Below are positions 6,444-9,086 of a stretch of DNA of 9,086 bases, in pieces. The stretch spans positions 1 through 9,086 of the forward strand of contig DNGN01000114.1 of assembly GCA_003486225.1 (NCBI GenBank), in the 5' to 3' direction. Each line of letters opens with the position of its first letter. Positions within the stretch are counted from its first letter, which is position 1. The translations under genes and the position numbers were made by a program. Source of the stretch: Chloroflexota bacterium. Its GTDB lineage: Bacteria; Chloroflexota; Anaerolineae; Anaerolineales; UBA11579. The notes beneath the pieces were generated by a model. It was not told the DNA's origin. It did not search any database and was given only the letters and a program-made list of their open reading frames with translations.

Positions 6444-6842
6444 TTGAAAAAAATAACAGTAGCCCTGGTGATTACGAAACCAGGCCACCTGCGGAATGGT
6501 CTTCAATCTTTACTGCGGACGGTTCCTCAAATAGAAATTATCGCTGAGGCTCAGGATACATCTGTGTTATTGAAGATGAGCGATGAGTTACATCCGGAAT
6601 TGATTTTATTGGATGCCAGCATATTTGAAGAATCCAGCTGGAATGCAATATCAAAATTTAAAGCAGAATGGCCCCAAACAGTGATTCTTGTTTTGACAGA
6701 AAATGACCAACAAGGCCTGAAGGCCAAAGGAGCCGGTGCAGATTTATTCATTCCAAAAGGTTTTCCAGCCGCGAAGCTTGTTGATCTAATTGAAAACTCT
6801 CTCAGTAGAAATATGCGAGACGAAATTAAAAAATCTCATTGA
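6444..6842 (+). CDS. Stand-alone degenerate receiver-domain protein (pseudo-receiver)
   Basis: This 132-residue protein has the length and fold pattern of a single receiver domain with no output domain. Alignment by eye to NarL-type receivers matches the LRNGLQSLL helix (16-24), PELILLDASIF (51-61), ILVLTEND (81-88) and LFIPKGFP (101-108). The phosphoacceptor-position Asp57, Thr85 and Lys105 are kept, but the acidic pair that binds Mg2+ at the end of the first strand is replaced by Thr11-Lys12. Phosphorylation is therefore doubtful, and the protein may work through protein contacts alone. The start is a TTG at 6444 because a TAA at 6429-6431 closes the frame upstream and the first strand needs these residues; the ribosome binding site is weak, suggesting low expression. 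It is separated from the previous operon by a terminator and lies 45 bp before the acyltransferase gene on the same strand. Confidence 0.82.
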   Translation: MKKITVALVITKPGHLRNGLQSLLRTVPQIEIIAEAQDTSVLLKMSDELHPELILLDASIFEESSWNAISKFKAEWPQTVILVLTENDQQGLKAKGAGADLFIPKGFPAAKLVDLIENSLSRNMRDEIKKSH

Positions 6843-6887
6843 TCTAATGAGAAAAAATTTTCTAAACCAAACAACAAGGAGAAAAAA

Positions 6888-8048
6888 ATGTCACCAAAAG
6901 AATATCTCTCAAACCCCAAAAAACGTCTACACTGGATGGACAATCTCAGGACAATCATCATATTCCTGGTGGTCCTTTATCATGTCGGTGGCGTGTATGA
7001 GTCTGCCGGTCTGTGGGGTGGGTTCTGGATTGTGGATGATCCTGACACCGTGACATGGGTAGGTATTGTCGGCATTATGTTTGATACCTTTGTGATGCCG
7101 ACCATGTTCTTTATCGCCGGTTACCTGACACCCTCATCCCTGGACAAGAAGACAGGATGGGGTTTTGTCAACGGTAAGATCAAAAGATTAATGCTCCCCT
7201 GGCTGCTCGCGGTATTCACTCTGATCCCCCTCTACCGGGTGATTTTCCTGTACTCTCGCGGACTTCCACAAGAGAACTGGCTCAATTACTTCCATTTCAA
7301 CAGCCCCAACAGCCAGAATTGGCTCTGGTTCCTTCCGTTGCTGTTCGTGTTCAACCTGATTTATCTGGCAGTGGAGAAGACCGGGATCAAGTTCCCCAAA
7401 ATCTCATTGGCCTGGATGGCAGGCATCTCATTTATCCTCAGCCTGGGCTTCAGCTATGGGATCGGCAGCGTGGCAGGTTTCCGCAGTTGGACCCTGACCC
7501 CAATCCTTGATTTTGAGAACGAACGGCTGCTGGCTCACTTCCTGTTCTACATCGCAGGGGCGATAGCTTACCGTCGAAACGTTTTTGCTGAACTGCCAAA
7601 GAAAAAGACTCTCTACCTCGTTGCCAACTCTGTGTCTTGGTTGCCAGTCACGGTTCATATCTTCGTACGTATCTGGCCATTTATGACGTCGAATTTCAGT
7701 GTTACCCCACTATACCAATTCCTGTGGTTTGTGAGTTTCCACCTCTCATCGCTAGTGATGGTTTATGTGATGGTGGAGAGTTTCCGGTTTTACCTCAATA
7801 AAAGCGGAAAGCTTTGGGATATTCTGAACCGCAATTCTTATGGCGTGTACATCATCCACGTGATCGTGATCGGGCTGTTCGGCACGCTGCTGATGATTAC
7901 GAATCTGCCTGCAGTTGTGAAGTGGATCCTGTTGGTGATTTCTACCTATGTGGGCAGCAATCTGGTCGTTTCGATCTACCGATCTGTACGCATGACCCTG
8001 GTCCAAAATCGTCTGCAAGACGTCTCACAGGGAGTAGAGGCAGGATAG
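6888..8048 (+). CDS. Acyltransferase family 3 integral membrane protein
   Basis: This 386-residue polytopic protein is of the acyltransferase-3 family (OafA/OpgC/NodX-like), whose members transfer acyl groups, often acetyl or succinyl, to glycans, lipids or antibiotics at the membrane. The N-terminal segment has the family layout RLHWMDNLRTI (13-23) leading into the first helix and ending in His32 of YHVGG; Asp18, Arg21 and His32 match the conserved positions. Further signs are MPTMFFIAGYL (70-80), the basic KIKRLMLPWLL segment (97-107), SQNWLWFLPLLF around 143-154, and a late NSYGVYIIH segment. About ten hydrophobic helices are visible and the length is normal for the family. An AAGGAG at 6876-6881, six bases before the ATG, sets the start. 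The GC content of this gene appears higher than that of the receiver gene before it. Acceptor and donor cannot be told from the sequence. Confidence 0.88.
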   Translation: MSPKEYLSNPKKRLHWMDNLRTIIIFLVVLYHVGGVYESAGLWGGFWIVDDPDTVTWVGIVGIMFDTFVMPTMFFIAGYLTPSSLDKKTGWGFVNGKIKRLMLPWLLAVFTLIPLYRVIFLYSRGLPQENWLNYFHFNSPNSQNWLWFLPLLFVFNLIYLAVEKTGIKFPKISLAWMAGISFILSLGFSYGIGSVAGFRSWTLTPILDFENERLLAHFLFYIAGAIAYRRNVFAELPKKKTLYLVANSVSWLPVTVHIFVRIWPFMTSNFSVTPLYQFLWFVSFHLSSLVMVYVMVESFRFYLNKSGKLWDILNRNSYGVYIIHVIVIGLFGTLLMITNLPAVVKWILLVISTYVGSNLVVSIYRSVRMTLVQNRLQDVSQGVEAG

Positions 8049-8055
8049 GAATGAT

Positions 8056-8087
8056 TGGGCTGCCTGAAAGCCATTTCAGGCAGCCCA
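8056..8087 (+). terminator. Strong hairpin after the acyltransferase gene, likely terminator or mRNA-stabilising
   Basis: TGGGCTGCCTGAAA (8056-8069) and TTTCAGGCAGCCCA (8074-8087) form a perfect 14-bp stem with a 4-base loop, eight bases after the acyltransferase stop. No proper T-run follows, only GGTTTG. It may terminate transcription weakly, protect the upstream mRNA from 3' decay, or reduce read-through into the next gene. The structure is observed; the role is inferred. Confidence 0.6.
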
Positions 8088-8130
8088 GGTTTGAACTAAG
8101 TCTACCCACAAGACCAAATGGAGAAACGTG

Positions 8131-8529
8131 ATGAAGAAAATGATTTCCGCCACTCTTGCAGGTAAGATCTTAATAATTGCGTTTTCTCTCATGCTGATCA
8201 TGCATACCCTCATCTTGTTAAAGGTTGTACCCTCCAGTTTTGTGTGGGGCGGACAAGTTGCCGAAGATCAATCGAATTTATATCAGTTGGAATTCATTGC
8301 AATCGTAGTCACCGTTTTTTTCATCGGCCTGATCATGGCAAAATTAAGGAATCTCAAAGCTGGTACCACAATTAAATGGGTCAATATCGGGGTCTGGATC
8401 CTATTTGGATATCTGGTGCTGAATATCCTGGGCAATTTTGTCTCCGGAGTAACAGCAGAAACATTGGTTTTCGGTTCACTGACAGTCATTCTGGCTTTCG
8501 GTAGTCTAAGACTAGCCTTAGAAAAGTAG
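8131..8529 (+). CDS. Four-helix membrane protein of unknown function
   Basis: This 132-residue hydrophobic protein has four likely membrane helices at about 8-31, 54-72, 84-104 and 111-127. Short charged loops (AEDQSNLY near 44-51, AKLRNLKAG near 70-78) lie between them, and the C-terminal tail is basic (LRLALEK). The ATG at 8131 is chosen because GGAG at 8120-8123 is seven bases upstream; a GTG one codon earlier is possible but too close. I do not recognise a named family, although small proteins of this shape commonly sit beside other membrane genes in Chloroflexota, Bacteroidota and Bacilli. It follows the acyltransferase by 82 bp, with a strong hairpin between, so co-transcription is uncertain. 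No catalytic motif is visible. Confidence 0.8.
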   Translation: MKKMISATLAGKILIIAFSLMLIMHTLILLKVVPSSFVWGGQVAEDQSNLYQLEFIAIVVTVFFIGLIMAKLRNLKAGTTIKWVNIGVWILFGYLVLNILGNFVSGVTAETLVFGSLTVILAFGSLRLALEK

Positions 8530-8582
8530 CCGAATGATCAACTAATGAATTGCACGAAGCAAATGAAACCCGAAAAATAGAA

Positions 8583-8688
8583 AGGAGGTTCAAATATTGA
8601 TAATTCTAACGGGCTATATCCCAGAGCAAGGGCAAAAGCTGCAACCAAATTTATGTTCCTACCACACCTAACAAGTGATGAAAACTAA
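8583..8688 (+). other. Near-perfect Shine-Dalgarno followed by a short ORF; possible gene relic
   Basis: AAAGGAGG at 8581-8588 is one of the best ribosome binding sites in the window, yet no ATG follows at the right distance. A TTG at 8597 would give 24 codons (MIILTGYIPEQGQKLQ...), ending at 8671. The overlapping frame from ATT 8596 gives 30 codons reading IDNSNGLYPRARAKAATKF..., ending at 8688. The second resembles the polar leader that precedes the first helix of DUF4386-type membrane proteins (typically a Ser-Pro-Arg-x-x-Ala-Arg pattern). That suggests the 5' end of a decayed membrane protein gene. It is also conceivable that the site drives a real small peptide or a leader affecting the gene at 8704. 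Confidence 0.3.
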
Positions 8689-8703
8689 AAAGGAAAAATT
8701 GAT

Positions 8704-9086
8704 ATGGGTAATTCACAAATGATCGAGCAGGAAAAAAGTGTATTGAGATGGGGCGGTATGGCCGGTATTCTCGGTGGTATCCTACTCATCTTATCTATGG
8801 TTGTCGCGGTAGGCTTCGTCCCTGCAGACCCACCAACCTTTACCGAGTTGGTCGCCAGATTCCCGGATGTGCGTATCCTGCGCGTTGCAGAGAACGTCTT
8901 ATACTTGCTGGGACTCGTTTCAGGGATACCTCTCATCTTGGCCTTGTTTTTCACTTTGCGGAAAACAAGCTTAGCGCCAGCACTTTTTGGTAGTGCCTTG
9001 AGCATTGTGGGCCTCATCGCAATGATCGCTTTCGCGACACCCCACGTTGCACACAGCCCTCTCTCAGAAATCTATCATACACCAGG
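8704..9086 (+). CDS. Polytopic membrane protein of unknown family, 3' end outside window
   Basis: The first 127 residues are present and the frame is open to the window edge. After a polar leader MGNSQMIEQEKSVLRW there are three probable membrane helices: about 17-39 (glycine-rich GGMAGILGGILL), 63-84 and 92-111. The second is preceded by an extracytoplasmic-looking acidic/proline loop (PADPPTFTELVARFPD). After the third helix, ATPHVAHSPLSEIYH (111-125) looks like a polar loop. An AGGA at 8691-8694 is nine bases before the ATG. The layout is reminiscent of DUF4386-like small polytopic proteins, but I cannot assign a family with confidence. It follows the four-helix protein and the short ORF on the same strand, making a local cluster of small membrane proteins. 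Confidence 0.75.
   Translation, partial: MGNSQMIEQEKSVLRWGGMAGILGGILLILSMVVAVGFVPADPPTFTELVARFPDVRILRVAENVLYLLGLVSGIPLILALFFTLRKTSLAPALFGSALSIVGLIAMIAFATPHVAHSPLSEIYHTP

Noticed and set aside
6790..7053. 87-codon frame bridging the receiver and acyltransferase genes
   Set aside because: It is out of frame with both supported genes, and its Ser/Trp/Gly-rich tail is the acyltransferase helix read in the wrong frame.
1..9086. Search for tRNA, rRNA, CRISPR arrays, insertion sequences and attachment sites
   Set aside because: I saw no cloverleaf, repeat-spacer pattern, transposase motif or terminal repeat pair by eye.

Overview
The window (9,086 bp, mid GC) looks like a bacterial chromosome segment, most plausibly from Chloroflexota (Anaerolineae-like). 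That placement is an inference. It rests on a Tat-type lipoprotein sugar-binding protein, a Cache-HAMP-GAF sensor kinase of the HisKA_3 type with a NarL-type regulator, and several small membrane proteins. No rRNA, tRNA, CRISPR array or insertion sequence is visible.

Layout. (1) Positions 92-1353, minus strand: two overlapping genes encoding membrane-anchored proteins, a DUF1214 protein followed by a DUF1254 protein. They are the two halves of what is a single chain in many bacteria. (2) Positions 1391-1880: a stretch with no convincing full-length gene. It holds a 55-codon membrane-protein tail on the minus strand, a 34-codon plus-strand ORF with a good ribosome binding site, and a 16-bp perfect palindrome flanked by direct repeats ahead of the next operon. 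(3) Positions 1980-6271, plus strand: a compact three-gene operon of a Tat/lipobox extracellular solute-binding protein, a 757-residue sensor histidine kinase and a LuxR/NarL response regulator. It ends in a clear intrinsic terminator at 6319-6347. (4) Positions 6444-8529, plus strand: a stand-alone degenerate receiver protein, an acyltransferase-3 family membrane enzyme, a strong hairpin, and a four-helix membrane protein. (5) Positions 8583-9086: a short ORF or gene relic with a near-perfect Shine-Dalgarno sequence, then a membrane protein cut by the window end.

How the genes fit together. The solute-binding protein has no transporter permease next to it. Ten bases separate it from the kinase, whose gene overlaps the regulator gene by a few bases. 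This suggests that the binding protein serves as the surface receptor for the kinase, or shares its ligand, and that the regulator controls this operon or unlinked uptake and catabolic genes. The single-domain receiver lacks the acidic metal-binding pair but keeps the phosphoacceptor-position Asp, the Thr and the Lys. It is co-directional with the acyltransferase, so it may act as a phosphorylation-independent switch. The strongest candidate for an under-described system is the binding protein-kinase-regulator operon, followed by the pseudo-receiver/acyltransferase pair.
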